Assembly (NCBI GenBank): GCA_963971285.1
Contig: OZ020246.1
Location: 22,241,217 to 22,305,216, forward strand
Direction: 5' to 3'
Source of the DNA: Astropecten irregularis
Lineage: Eukaryota; Echinodermata; Asteroidea; Paxillosida; Astropectinidae
Length of the DNA stretch: 64,000 nucleotides
The notes beneath the pieces are model-generated. The model saw only the letters and a list, made by a program, of their open reading frames with translations, was not told where the DNA came from and did no database searches. Each line of letters opens with the position of its first letter. Position 1 is the stretch's first letter. Below, piece by piece: positions 42,591 to 54,617 of the stretch. The position numbers and the translations under genes were made by a program.

Positions 42591-45524
42591 TTAGGCCTTA
42601 CATGTAGCTACTAGGGGTGGGCTCTTTGGCTCTGCTGCTGGTCTTACTGATAGTCGTACGCAGCCTCGATTTCAGACAGTCAGTGTATATAATGTAGATT
42701 TGTCGTTTTGGATCCTTGTGTCTAACTCTTAAGGCCATATTACCCTAAATGAGAGCACAGTGTGAGTCATGTGATTCATTGCACGACCTTAATATCTGTA
42801 GCATCCAAATTTGGGAAGAGTCTTTATGAGCTTTCCCTGTATATCATCATCAACTTGCCCTGTATTATCATGATTATGATATATGATGTAGCAACAGACA
42901 CTGATGCAGATTTACGGAGGATGTTGCATATGCTGTATATAATTCAGTTTTTCTAAGTCGGTTTATCAGAGTTTAAACTGTATTATAAGAAGCATGAATT
43001 TCCGCTTAAAAAAAATTGCCACAGTACCTTCTGTTGTAAATCTTCTTGTTTTGGCCATTACAAGTAGTGGTCAGGGCTTGTAATATCCACTAGACCGTGG
43101 ACCGAGTCTAGATATTTCAGTGTCTGTTTAGTAAAGTGTGTACTGCACTAGTCCGGCTGTCTAGTGATTTTCTAGTGATTAAAATGGTGCCTAAATTGAT
43201 GATTTTTGACACAATATTGCATACGATTACGGTTTTCCTATGTTCATGAATGCCACAGGTCTAGTGAAAAAAAGTTCAGGTCTAGTAAAATGCTTCGATT
43301 TCTAGACCTGCTGTCCACAGCTTTTTTTCACGAAATTCGAGCCTTGGTGCTGATATTAATTTGTATCGCTTAAATGTACAAAGCATACATTATCATATAA
43401 TGCATTCATCAGTCCTTTCAGAAATTCAAGGAAATGAAATGCGGAAACATAGATTTAACAGGACAATTCCATTAAAAACCGTCCAATTTCCTGAAAAAAA
43501 AAATCATCTACTCCTTTGCGGGAAAACCGCGGTGACACAAAGGAATGCTCCTAGATAACTGCTTCAGCTGGGCCAATGACTCAATCAGACAGTTTTCCGT
43601 AAGAATATTTCTAAGAATTTAAGAAATTGTTGCCCATTGGTATTCTGAGAAGAATTCCACGGACTGTAAATGAGTAAAGTTCTGGATATTTGCTAGCAAT
43701 GGCCAGGAATACAATGCTCCCGTTCATTGAGGTTCTGTTTAGCACTTCCCTCCTGCGTGCTTTCACAAACTGTGGACTGGAAGTAATTCTACTCAATAGT
43801 TCATGGAAATGCCACCTGTCCTTCTGGGATGTTTGTCTGTAGAATATGACAGCTATAGGTGCGTCCGCGTTTCTGTTATGGCCATGATGCATCTGCATTT
43901 TGTAATGGACTACGTGTTGCGGTTTATACAACTTGAAATGCTAAGTCTGGATGGCGACGTGCATTAGGCAACATACCTGTGCATACATGTTCACACATGT
44001 CTCGTAAGGAAACCGTTACTATCAATACAAATTCTGAAATCATGGCTCTGTTTTGTTTTGTTTTGTTTTTTTAAATGAAGTAACTTTTGTCAAACTTTCA
44101 AATTTATTTTGGTTTGCACTAAGAAAGGTTTTTTGTTTTCTAATCGGGTCACAAAAACTCTGGTTGCAACTTGAGGCTTAGCCGTTTAAATCTGATGAAT
44201 ACACCGATTCAGTTGGCCATGCATGCCTCTCGACAAATTGACCAATCACAACACGTAATTTAAGGTTTGACAAATTGCCGCCATTTTGTCCGTTAAAAAT
44301 TTTGTATTCTTTACTACGCGCTTTTCATTGAGTTTACTTTTGTTATGTATGCATAATATGTACGAGACATTTTTTTTTACAAACTCGAGTCTTATCTTCA
44401 ACCATGGTCAAGCAATGTTTTATATTTTCATTGTTATTCCGATTCTCAATGCCCTGGCAAGAGGGAAAAATAATGTACATTTTAGGCCTTTTCCAAAAAC
44501 CAGTTCAACGCAGAGAAGTGCTTTCAGCGTGCAGCACGTGCACGTGTATGGTGTATGTGTGGGCGATCGTGACACGTTGTGTGCGTGTGTGAGTTGGCCG
44601 TGGGCGGGGCTGGATCAGCGTATTGATGCCGTTTTGGTGTCTGTAATAATTGGTATTAGTTTAAAAGCATTACAATATGAGTCTCATGATCTACTACATG
44701 CAGCTTGATTGCCAAATGAACATTCATCAAATCTGATTATTTCCAGTACATATGCTACCTCATCAGTGGTTGATTCATTCAACGCTGTATTAAGGATATT
44801 GACCCTGTCTAAATATAATACTGAGGTTATTTTTGGTATACATCCGTTTCAGCTGTTTATGAACATGTACACCATGGCTGCCAGAAACATCTGCCAGTGT
44901 ACGGTGTCCATGAATGAAAACATTCGATCATTCACAGAAAGTGAGGGGGGGGGGGGGAGGAGGAGGTGGGTGATGGAGGGGCTACTGGGGGCGGGGCTTG
45001 GGGGAGGAATTTTTGTGAAAATACCAGTTGGTATATTCCCTTTGAACTACGTTGTGCAGAATAATATGCTCATGGCTCCAGTAAACAGTTTTGCAGAAAA
45101 CAGATAAACCTGTTATTTTATTTTAGTATCACGTGTGCATTTCTTTTTGTACTCTTCTTTGCTTGACTCATTTTTAGTGTTTCATCTCAGTCGGCACTTT
45201 AGAATTTGTGACTTTTGTTTAAATTAATGATAACAATAATTAATGCATGTGAATTCTAAGGCACCACAACCACTTATTCTTAAATTAATGCTCAAGGTGG
45301 CACTTAAAGTGAAATAAAGTTTTAAAAAGTTGAGTAAAGATTTTCCTTTAAAAACATTTTTGCATGGAAATGTCTTTTGTCGCATGTTGATTATTTATGG
45401 ATTGAAAAGGACTTTCTCAATCTCAGTTGCTTGAAATGATATACTGAGAAGAAATTATCACATTGAAATTGATATCATTATTACATGTATTTAAAACAAT
45501 AAGCATTGATTACAGTTCTTTTAT
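42591..45524. other. Long intergenic stretch, no gene seen
   Basis: Frames of up to about 140 codons occur around 44286-45107 on the plus strand, but they are low-complexity or composed of cysteine/leucine-rich translation of AT-rich DNA and cross a G14 run near 44944. None resembles a known protein. Confidence 0.4.
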
Positions 45525-45528
45525 TTAA

Positions 45529-45719
45529 AGGTTGTATCATACTTTGGTAAGAGACCAAAACAGAAATGTTCACAGATTTACTTATAACTTTCAGGGTATG
45601 AAGATGATGCTGGTAGAAACCTACCGAAAATTTCACAGATTACTTTTACTGTATCTTCCTTGATATTTTTGCCCATGAATCTGTATTTCTTTGACAAAAA
45701 CCAAAGTATGATACTACCT
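45529..45719. mobile_element. TTAA MITE, internally deleted copy
   Basis: TTAA (45525-45528, 45720-45723) flanks AGGTTGTATCATACTTTGG...CCAAAGTATGATACTACCT; 191 bp, so the central half is missing, with a junction near GAAACCTACCGAAAATTTCAC. Confidence 0.88.
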
Positions 45720-46432
45720 TTAAACAGATACATCATAAAATAACATTTGCAAATGAAATACAAATTAGACATTACCCCTTCTGACCAGCCAACTACACTG
45801 TAGGCCTACATGTTTTCTCTGCTTCCTTTCCAAGCACAATCAACCAATTCTACTTCACGTAGGCTTTTTCAAATTTCAATTTGTTTCACTTTTGTTTGTT
45901 CACATCCAACTCAGTGATATTGCTTTTCCATACAGGAATTGCAGATTTGTATTATTGAATGTTCAATGTATCAGTTCTGACACATTGACGGATTTATGCT
46001 TGGCATGTGAGTGACAGTTTTTAGCCGATTCATTGGCTAATAAAACCCAAGAGATGCTTTTCAGTGCGCCAGGCTGAATAGCAAGTTTGCATCTTTCGCC
46101 ATCACCTCAGTACTGTGCTGTAGGCTTCAGTTCTAATCCCATAAAGCTGCATGAAGATTACATACAACCTCCGCCGGCTCAAGCAAATAGCTGAAAAGTG
46201 TCTGGAGAATGCCCTACTAAAGCCAAAGCAATGATGATCCTGCCCATCTGCTTTCATTCCAGTCATCTAGTTTTCACTCAGAAGCTAAACATATTTTCTG
46301 CTTTACAAATTGTGTGTCATACCTTTAAGGACATCATCATCAATAAGCCATCTGCGAGTTAAATCTGAATAGTATCTGGTACACAGACTTCATTCATTGC
46401 ATATAAACACCCCAGTTTGAATTTCCCAGAAT

Positions 46433-46620
46433 AGACTCCACTATTGCTATGTGGCACATGATTCGGGGCAAGCTTTTGCATAGCGATACCCATCTCTGGT
46501 ATGGACTGGTTCCTTTGTACCATTCTTATCCATTATGAACAGTGCATTCTGTTATGTACTGTAACTCTAAAGCAAAAGTTTGCCCCGAATCATGTGATAT
46601 AGCAACAGTGTCTTTAGTCT
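46433..46620. repeat. Inverted-repeat element, ATGATTCGGGGCAAGCTTTTGC arms
   Basis: AGACTCCACTATTGCTATGTGGCACATGATTCGGGGCAAGCTTTTGC pairs with GCAAAAGTTTGCCCCGAATCATGTGATATAGCAACAGTGTCTTTAGTCT. Arms are about 48 bp with a central loop near 90 bp. Non-coding MITE. Confidence 0.8.
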
Positions 46621-47539
46621 GGACAAGAAAGGTTTTTATGTTTACGTACAGTGTAAGAATTCAGTGTACCGCATATTGTAAATTTTAACTCATGCAAGTC
46701 TTATTGTGAAGTGGACATAAATTATTTGGTTATTTTATTACGAAAATCTGTAATCTGTGTAAATGTATTTGTAAGAAATAAATGACATTACTCCATAATG
46801 TACAATACCCTAACCAGTTTGATTAAAATTGAAAGTTATTTCATTTCTCGTAAAAAAAGAGAGCAAAATCTGCATTTTTGTTCTGATGTAGATATATTTC
46901 CACAAGTTTGACCGCGTATAATAGCCTTTTGATTTAAACTCACTTAATCAAAATTTAAATATACATTCAAAATCAAAATTCTCCCCAAATCCATTTGCCA
47001 TTTGAAAGGTTAATATAAAGCCTTGTTCTCAGCTGTACACTTCTATGTTTGTTGCTTGTCTGGAAGCATGTGTGAATAATTTTCAACGCAGACATCATGA
47101 CTTTTGGTCAGCTGCTAGTGGTTAATGATCGATTGACGATTGCAGACTTCCTGCGATATACACTAGGCAAATTTATCAAAACTCAGCACAATATCCACAG
47201 CATACAGTAACGATTGGAGAGACATTGAACTCTCTGGCTCCCATTGGGAACATAGACTACAGAACTTGCTGAGAACTGTTGCAATGAATTCAGAAATTAG
47301 TTCCTCAAACCTCCAAAACAATCTGCTAGCTTTGATAAATGGGGGTATATTCCTCAGTATGATATAGCCACCCGTTCTGGGTTATGATTTTAACCAATAT
47401 TGTTAAAAGCTACCGTATGTTAGTGGGAAACGTTTTGCAGTAAAAGTCAACGTTAGGGAGAAATCAGATGTTAGGGGGAAATATCGATATCGCCCTAATG
47501 TTACAAGTACCTTTTAAAGAAATGTTAATGTTTTTGGTT

Positions 47540-47600
47540 TTTGTAATAGTGTTCTGCGCCTCGAGCGTCACTTGTGACGGATTTCAGTGCGTTATAAATT

Positions 47601-47631
<31 letters not shown>

Positions 47632-47632
47632 A
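47540..47632. repeat. Retroelement 3' tail with (TTA)n
   Basis: AGTGCGTTATAAATTCTCA followed by about ten TTA units. A G/C-containing ...GCGTTATAAAT... block leading into a triplet run is a common SINE or LINE 3' end. The body upstream is not resolved. Confidence 0.5.
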
Positions 47633-47729
47633 AGAAACATTTTTAAAGTCAGTTTTTGAAATTAGATAAAATATAGCAAAATATATCAATGAGACGTGTT
47701 TGGGTTTAATAATTATAAGGCTTTCTGAA

Positions 47730-47850
47730 AGTATCTTTGCTGCAAACTGCTCATCAACCAAAATAATGACCTATGATATTTAATGCTTGAACTTATGGTA
47801 GCGCCTGACGTTTCGATCCTACCACTAGCAGGATCTTTCTCAACGGCTAA
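47730..47850 (-). repeat. GAAACGTCAGG dispersed repeat
   Basis: CGCCTGACGTTTCGATCCTACCACTAGCAGGATCTTTCTCAACGGC with the CTGCAAACTGCTCATCAACC block 30-70 bp to the left; the minus-strand version of 50030-50165. Confidence 0.6.
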
Positions 47851-49600
47851 ATGAATTCTGGAAAAATAATAATGACTGTACTCTAACCTGTCAACAAATC
47901 CATGTTTTCTGACAAAATATTTTTGTTACGCTCTGTATGTGCATTTTTATTAATGAATTACAGGAATGAGATTTCTCAGATTAAAGTCTGATTTCAGACT
48001 TTTGTGTTTTGGATTTCAGACTTTTTTCCTCACAGGCTGTGTACAAAACTATAGGAGATTTTCAGATTTCAAACTTGTTATGCTCCCTGTCAGGTGTTTT
48101 CAGACATTTTTATCATTGGTCAATCTCATCCCTGGAATTATGCATGTTCCTATAACATGAAGTTACCAGACATCAAAGAGAAGAGGAAAATATATCTGTG
48201 TCTTGTTTCAACAACAAGACAAGAAAACTAGGAGCCCACATGCAAGTCTGTAAGTTGCACATCCGAAAGTACTTTAGCGTCTTCATGCATAAGTATTCCG
48301 TAATGATATCAAGCTCTGGGATTTACGTATGTGACTTTTCCCCATGTATTATGATCTACCGTGCCACGTAGAGTGCTAACAATACTTTTTGAAAGTTCAA
48401 TCTCATGAAACAGGCATTCAATGTTTAACTTTGACCGATAAATTTAATCAACACACAAACAAGAGTCGGAGGCACTGCCTTAAAATCCCGTCAGGCGTGC
48501 ATCTTCACGTGTGAGCGCCAACAGCTCAAATTGAACCGGGCTTGGGAAAAATTTAAGAAAATTATTAAATTTTCCCCGCCACTTGAAATTGAATTATGAT
48601 CACATTATTGGTGGCTGTCTGGTGGGCTCGAATGACGCCTGCATTGAATGGAAATGAATGCTATCATATAATAGAATGTGACTGCAATGATATGGCCACA
48701 TCGTGCGGCATTATTATGTGACATGCCACTTTTTGTCATTTAATTTTCTTCTTCAACATTTGCAAGAAGGTTTTTCTTTCTTCAAAATTTCGTTTTTTCT
48801 TCTTTGCAAATTTTGTTCAGCATTTGTGTATCATCTTTGTATCATTTCTGATTATATAGTTTATAGTTGTCTTAAGAAGAATCTTAATTTATAAATCTAT
48901 TTAATCTGATATTCACACCTGTGGAAAGTTTGTTAGCCATATATAAATGGTTGCAATTTGCAAATATTGCAAAATATGTTTAACACAAAACACAGTAAGC
49001 GGAAATTGAAATGCATGCTATTTTTTAAAAGTTATTTTCCTGCATGTATGGAAAAATCCATATCTATTCTTGTCTTATTGACATGCATCCAAAAATGGTT
49101 GATTGAATTTGAAGTTCAGCGCAAATTGTAGTAATTTCAGATTGTAGAAAATCATTTAATATTCATGTAGTAATTTAACTTGGAATGGTGTGAGTTTAAT
49201 ACATATTGTTTCAGTGAAAAGGCAGTTACGGATACAATTATACTGTAAGTGTAGATTTTGACTGTTAAGTCACTAGCACTGAATCACATAGGCTTAAATA
49301 TTTACCCTACATGATTTCATTGATTTGGCAACCTGTTTCTTGTTGAATAAGCTCTTCTTGAAAATTAAGTAAGCAGTTAATTTATTTGTTCTCAAATTGA
49401 TGACATTATAGTTTAAAAACCTGAATTTTTCATTTACAAAAAAAAGAATAAAAATAATAGACAAATTGCACTCATTGCACAGCATGTTTCTGTAGAGAAA
49501 CAAGTTTTCTTGTTCACTTGGCCCCGCATCAGGGAAATTGCTGCTCACTAGTGCCGATGTGACGCATATATGCATTATTAGTTCACCGTTGGCATCTACG
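47851..49600. other. Region upstream of the WD40 gene, no other gene seen
   Basis: AT-rich with short unrecognised frames. The transition to higher GC at about 49600 precedes the first exon of the WD40 gene and probably marks its promoter and 5' UTR; no TATA box stands out. Confidence 0.4.
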
Positions 49601-49822
49601 CTGCATCACCAATAGGACTCCGTCTTTTTTTTCTCCCCTTCTCACGGACGGACGGACAGACGGACGAGCCTAGCCAAAGAACCAACACTAGAAAGTCTCA
49701 CTCTCTCTCATTCTGTCTCAGTCTACAGTTGATTGTCGTGGAGGTCAGTACTGCATTGAAACAAGCTCCGAGCTCTGAGTTGTCGGGCGGCTGGCTGGCT
49801 GGCTCGTTAGTGAGCCCAACGC

Positions 49823-49956
49823 ATGCATTTTGCCAAGATGACTACGTCGACTCCAAACTACTTTGAATCTCTGAGCAAGTTGAAACTGGGACGGCAGACC
49901 ACTGTGGGCCCGGACAACCAAGACACTTACATTATTGAGATTGATGCCCAGTCAAA
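49823..49956 (+). CDS. WDR89: WD40-repeat protein, WDR89-like, coding exon 1
   Basis: Open from ATG at 49823; an in-frame TGA lies at 49811. A second in-frame ATG at 49838 has A at -3 and is likely the real start, giving MTTSTPNYFESLSKLKLGRQ then TTVGPDNQDTYIIEIDAQ. The donor AA/GTAAGT leaves phase 2. The segment matches the N-terminus of WDR89-type proteins in that a short leader precedes a first WD strand (TYLLGID in vertebrate WDR89). Joined to 63523-63623 it continues in frame. WDR89 is a poorly characterised beta-propeller protein. Human WDR89 coding sequence is, as I recall, in one exon, so the intron is unusual if the assignment holds. Confidence 0.75.
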
Positions 49957-50029
49957 GTAAGTCTTTCCTTGCTTAAATTCTTTTCAGGATCATCTCCTTT
50001 CCAAATGTGTGATGGTTTGAATTAAGCTT

Positions 50030-50165
50030 TCAGAGTTCGATAAAGAACCTGCAATGATCAAAACGTGTCAGGCCCTTCTAATTTCAAGCATTTTATAAAT
50101 TTCAGGTCATTATTTTGGCTGATGAACAGTTTGCAGCAATTTATCACAAAATTCTTCCTTTTTAA
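50030..50165 (+). repeat. GAAACGTCAGG dispersed repeat
   Basis: GATAAAGAACCTGCAATGATCAAAACGTGTCAGGCCC, then AGCATTTTATAAATTTCAGGTCATTATTTTGGCTGATGAACAGTTTGCAGCA. Most complete plus-strand copy; another fragment is at 50625-50700. Confidence 0.6.
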
Positions 50166-51182
50166 ATAATACAGTCTACAGAGAACTTTTCAGATTTTAA
50201 ACTGAAATCACATTTTTTTTCTTCTATTTTAACCCCATTTCTGAATTTTGTTTCCTTCAAATATTTTGAATTGTACAATTTATTTTCGAGTCTCTTTTGA
50301 TGATATTCACTTTTTTCTGTGTTACTGCCTTGGATCGTGCAGTGTGTCTACACATAGCACACAAAATGTACACCAACATTCATTTTCAGATTTGTTTGGC
50401 ATAGGCCAGTTTTATTTCTGATTCTAAGTTTTCAAAGAATAAAAAATGGAGAGAATTTTCGGAAAACATTACTATTTAGGATGATTATTAAATTAAGTAT
50501 TAAAAACTACTGCCAATCATCCAAAAAAATGACCTGAAATATTTGAAATTCTCAGTAAGGAGGACACAACTGTCCCTTCTGCGTCTGTAATTCGTTTGTG
50601 TTTCAACAAACGAATTGTTATATGCCAATTGAGAAAGATCCTGCTAAGATTGAAATGTCAGACCCTCCTAACTCTGAGCATACTTGATATTTCTTATATA
50701 CCTTTCCACACAATAGCTTTTCTTGGAGTGCTTACTAATTTGAAAAAGGATTGAATTTTTTTTTTTCAAGTGGTAGAATTTTAAATGAGTCAGAGAAAAC
50801 CAATACATAATGTAAGATAATTGTATGTGAAGCAATGACTGCCGCCTGTGTGTAAACTCTGCACTAGACAGGCCGGTCAATTCACACTAATTACTCTGCC
50901 AATTTGCTCAGGCTTGCATTGAGTTAAGTGCGCACTTCATTCTGCAGATACAAGTACAAATTTGTTTTGTTGTGTGTACACTACTATAGGCGTGCTGCGC
51001 GCAGGAAAGGCAATGGAGATGGTGTTTGGCTAGAATGCCCGATGGAATAACGCGCGCTCCATCGTACATGACAAACAATACAAACAGGTGGATTGATGTA
51101 TTAATCAGTAGTTGTACATTCCAACATGGTGCTGGATGGGCTGGGAAAGTGTCCCTTGTTAATACACACAGTGAATGTACTG

Positions 51183-51800
51183 GAGCCAATTTCATGAAGG
51201 TAGTTTCTGTTAAAGGTAGTATCATACTTTTGTATAACATACCGAAACAGAAATCTTCATAGATTTACATGTACCTATAACTTAAAGGGTATGAAGATGG
51301 TGATGGTAGAAACATACCGTTAAAATTGTTCTGCCTGAAATGCTGTATTTATCCAGAAAAGAGTAAAAATCAGTGACCAAAATTATTTTTGATCTTTTAA
51401 AAATAAAAAATTAAAGAGAAAAGACTTAAGAAAAACTGTGGCCGTTTTTCACCATTTTCTAAAAAAGTGGGCACCGTGTGGGGCTGAAATTTTCACAGAT
51501 GACTGTTATTGTATCTTCCTTGATATTTTTGCCCATGAATCTGTATTTCTTTGGCAATAACCAAAGTATGATATTCCTTTAAGCACAAAAAAAATGATTA
51601 GCACAAAATGTCTTGCTCAATAAAACAAACCACCATTAAAAATTCCATTTGATATTCATGGTCAGCGTACAACAGCCAAAGAACAATCGCAAGTGATACA
51701 CAACACATGGAAATATGGTTGTCAAATAATCCTTTGATTAAGACAGAAATTTCATGGTTAGCAAATTTGTGTGCTTAGCAGGACCGTGAAGTTGTGTGTC
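51183..51800. mobile_element. GGGGCCAATTTCA MITE split by a TTAA MITE
   Basis: GGAGCCAATTTCATGAAGG at the left; after the TTAA MITE the sequence resumes with GCACAAAAAAAATGATTAGC and runs to CTTAGCAGGACCGTGAAGTTG. In reverse complement this matches the 56735 and 60200 copies block by block (CAGACATGGAAAT-like, CCATTTGATATTCATGGTCAGC). Confidence 0.75.
51214..51578. mobile_element. TTAA MITE nested in another MITE
   Basis: TTAA (51210-51213, 51579-51582) flanks AGGTAGTATCATACTTTTG...CCAAAGTATGATATTCCT, 365 bp. It is younger than the GGGGCCAATTTCA element it interrupts. Confidence 0.87.
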
Positions 51801-52369
51801 CTTATTGAACGTTATTTCATTTCCGTATGTTGGTTTCATTCAGATTCTGAAGAACAGATAACAATGCATATTCATCAATGAGAATACTAATGATTCATTT
51901 GACCTAGAACATAATGTCAAACAGTGCATGTACATCAACTATCCTGCACATATTTTTAGATTTACTGGGTGGAAAAAAGGTACATATGATAACTTTGTCA
52001 GGGTTCTATAAGATATTTAGTCATAAAATGAGATTTAAAAAACATTCCTAGTCCTACATGTAGTTTGAGTTTCTAAGTCAATATGCTCAGAAGGACTAGA
52101 AGAAATATAGTCTTGCCAAGTATCTCATATTTGTTTTATAGTGAGAATAATGATCAAACTTTTGCTGTTTGTGGCTTTGTGGAAACGATAAAACAAAATA
52201 AAACTGATTCAAAACATGATGAATAATTTGCACTGATATTGGTATTTTTTGATGGGGCAATCCTTTACTTGAAATTGTTACTTAGCTGATAAAATGAATA
52301 TTACTTGAATGTTGTAAAAAAAATTACATTTCAAACATAGTTTTTTTTTAATGCTGTTCAGGAGTTTGG

Positions 52370-52760
52370 AGGGCCTGACGTTTCAATCTTAGTAGCAGTA
52401 TCTTCCTCAAAGGCATTTCAGATCATTACACTGTGAAACCCGAAAACGTGAAATCTCTTTGTTGGAACAAAAAACGTTAAAACTAATTAATTATTCTGGT
52501 TGGTGAGCAGTTTGCAGCAGTTTATTACTTGTTTTGTATAGCTTTTAATTGCATAAAATGTATTTATAATAAAAATAAAAGCTATACAAGTAATAAACTG
52601 CTGCAAACTGCTCATCAGCCAAAAAAACCCCTGAAATTTATAAAATGCTTGGAGTTAGGAGGACTATAACGCATTTTGATCCTAGCAGGATCTTTTAGCC
52701 TTTAAGAAAGATCCTGCTATGATTAAAATGTGTCAGGCACTCCTACATGTAACTCCTAGC
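52370..52760. repeat. Inverted pair of GAAACGTCAGG repeats
   Basis: GGAGGGCCTGACGTTTCAATCTTAG at the left; then GGTGAGCAGTTTGCAGCAGTTTATTACTTG and its complement CAAGTAATAAACTGCTGCAAACTGCTCATCAGCC at 52500-52620; then GATCCTAGCAGGATC and GATCCTGCTATGATTAAAATGTGTCAGGC. At least two copies lie head to head, so this stretch can fold on itself. Confidence 0.65.
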
Positions 52761-54473
52761 AAAAAATAAAAGCTATCTGTACCGACTGTAGGTACTGTAT
52801 GTAGTTCTTGTTAATATACATGTAGGCTTACATACATTCAGTACAATGTCTTGAATGAATGTTTCATTATGAGTGAGACCTTGTTAGCAGATGTGGCCAA
52901 GATCTAGAGTCATATAATGATCATCCTGCGTCTCTGGACGTCCCTAGTCGTACCCACCTCCTTCCATTATCTCTTATTACATGATGGTGTTCTTCATTTA
53001 TGCACTGCTTCACTCCATCAGATGGAAATCATATATAGCACTAGATCATATAGATAGACCATGTACACTACACTGTGTGTCGTATCTAATAAACAGTACA
53101 CGTTTGCCTCCACCTGGGATGTACAATGTAATTATAACCATCTCTTAATAACGTTTCTAAATTAGGCACTCATTCCAGTCACCAGTGACTGCACTTTTTT
53201 CATTAAAATAGTTTCCGTTTTTAATGCAGCTAACTATTATCATTCCACGAGAACATTAGAACAGTAAAGGGGAACTTTAATTTATTACTAAATTGAGCTG
53301 ACAGAATCTATTTGAAAAGATGAAAAACCTCCCCAGACTGCCAGAAAAGAAATTTGCTAGAAATACATCATGTACATGTACACCAAATACCATGCATGTA
53401 ATTTCTATGTTTATTAATTCATTCAAAGAACATTTATTTCCACCAATAACAAAAGATCAATGCAATTAATAAGAAAGCATATACTGGAGGAGGCAAATCC
53501 AAAAAAGCAAAAACAATGCTTGTTGATAGAAATGCCTTTGGACAGGAACAAACAAGGAAACAAAACAAACTTAGACGTATGTTTAGCACTCTACATGTAC
53601 ATCTGAAAATATCCGTTTTGATTTGATGTGCAAAAAGCAGCCTTGGAATGTACTACCATCATGGTTTAGAGGTTCACTGACTGATTCTGTTTTCCATAAA
53701 TGTGTGTCAAATTCTATTTTTGAAAATCCAGGATTAGTTTTTCTCCACACACTTTGTGTTATGTGCCATGATGGCCTATGAAATTTGTAAACATACTGTA
53801 AATTAGAAATACAATGGAGACATAATTTATATCTGTAGACAATCAGCATGATAACAATGATGATACATCTCATGTAGGATTTGGCATTTAAACTGGGAAC
53901 AGAGAACCATGAAAAATGTCTTGAAATTTTTGTTTGGAATTGATACATGTAGTCTTCGAAACAAAAGTTTGTTTTAATATACAGATGTACTAATTTACAT
54001 TTTAAGACTAATAATGCTTGTTTCATTGGGTACATGTAAAGTAGGTCTGTGGATGTTGTCTAATATTCCACTCATATACAGGGGATCAGTCATCACTGAC
54101 CCAAGTATCATTTGGAGAGGTTTGCTGAGGATAATGCTTTAAAAATATAAATTTATTAGAGATATATAGTTGCGGTCTGTGACTCTGTGTAATTCCGGAG
54201 TTTACCTAAAATTGTATCCAAAGTTCCTTTTGTCCTTGATTCTTTCTTCTTTTGGATTAACTTTTCCAAAACCCAACATTTCTGTTATGACATTTAATAG
54301 CAACAGCTTTCTTGTGTTTTTTTTACACCATACTGAACGTAGTGCACTAATTGATTACCGGGGTATTCTGTTTATCGAATGTGGATACAAAGTTATTTAT
54401 TCATTTATTTTCCTAGCATTCCTTGAAGTGCGACCATGAATATTTATACTGCATATATTATTTATAAGTATTG

Positions 54474-54617
54474 AATGGGAGACTTTGAAGAACCGGTCTT
54501 GAGTCAACAGCGCATGCGCAAACCATGCTTGCGCAATTGTGAGCATGCGTGCATTGTTTTGCGCATGTGTGCGCGTGTGCTTTTGACTCGAAGACCGGTT
54601 CTCCAAAGTCTCCCATT
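54474..54617. mobile_element. Hairpin MITE, AATGGGAGACTTTGAAGAAC ends, copy 1
   Basis: AATGGGAGACTTTGAAGAACCGGTCTTGAGTCAACAGCGCATGCGCA pairs with TGCGCGTGTGCTTTTGACTCGAAGACCGGTTCTCCAAAGTCTCCCATT. About 144 bp, interior rich in TGCGC. Second copy at 58182-58323. Confidence 0.85.

Noticed and set aside
44286-45107. 140- and 132-codon plus-strand frames
   Set aside because: Low-complexity composition, one crossing a G14 run; no motif, splice or start support.
53583-54035. 150-codon minus-strand frame
   Set aside because: No family resemblance, AT-rich intron sequence, no splice-bounded structure.
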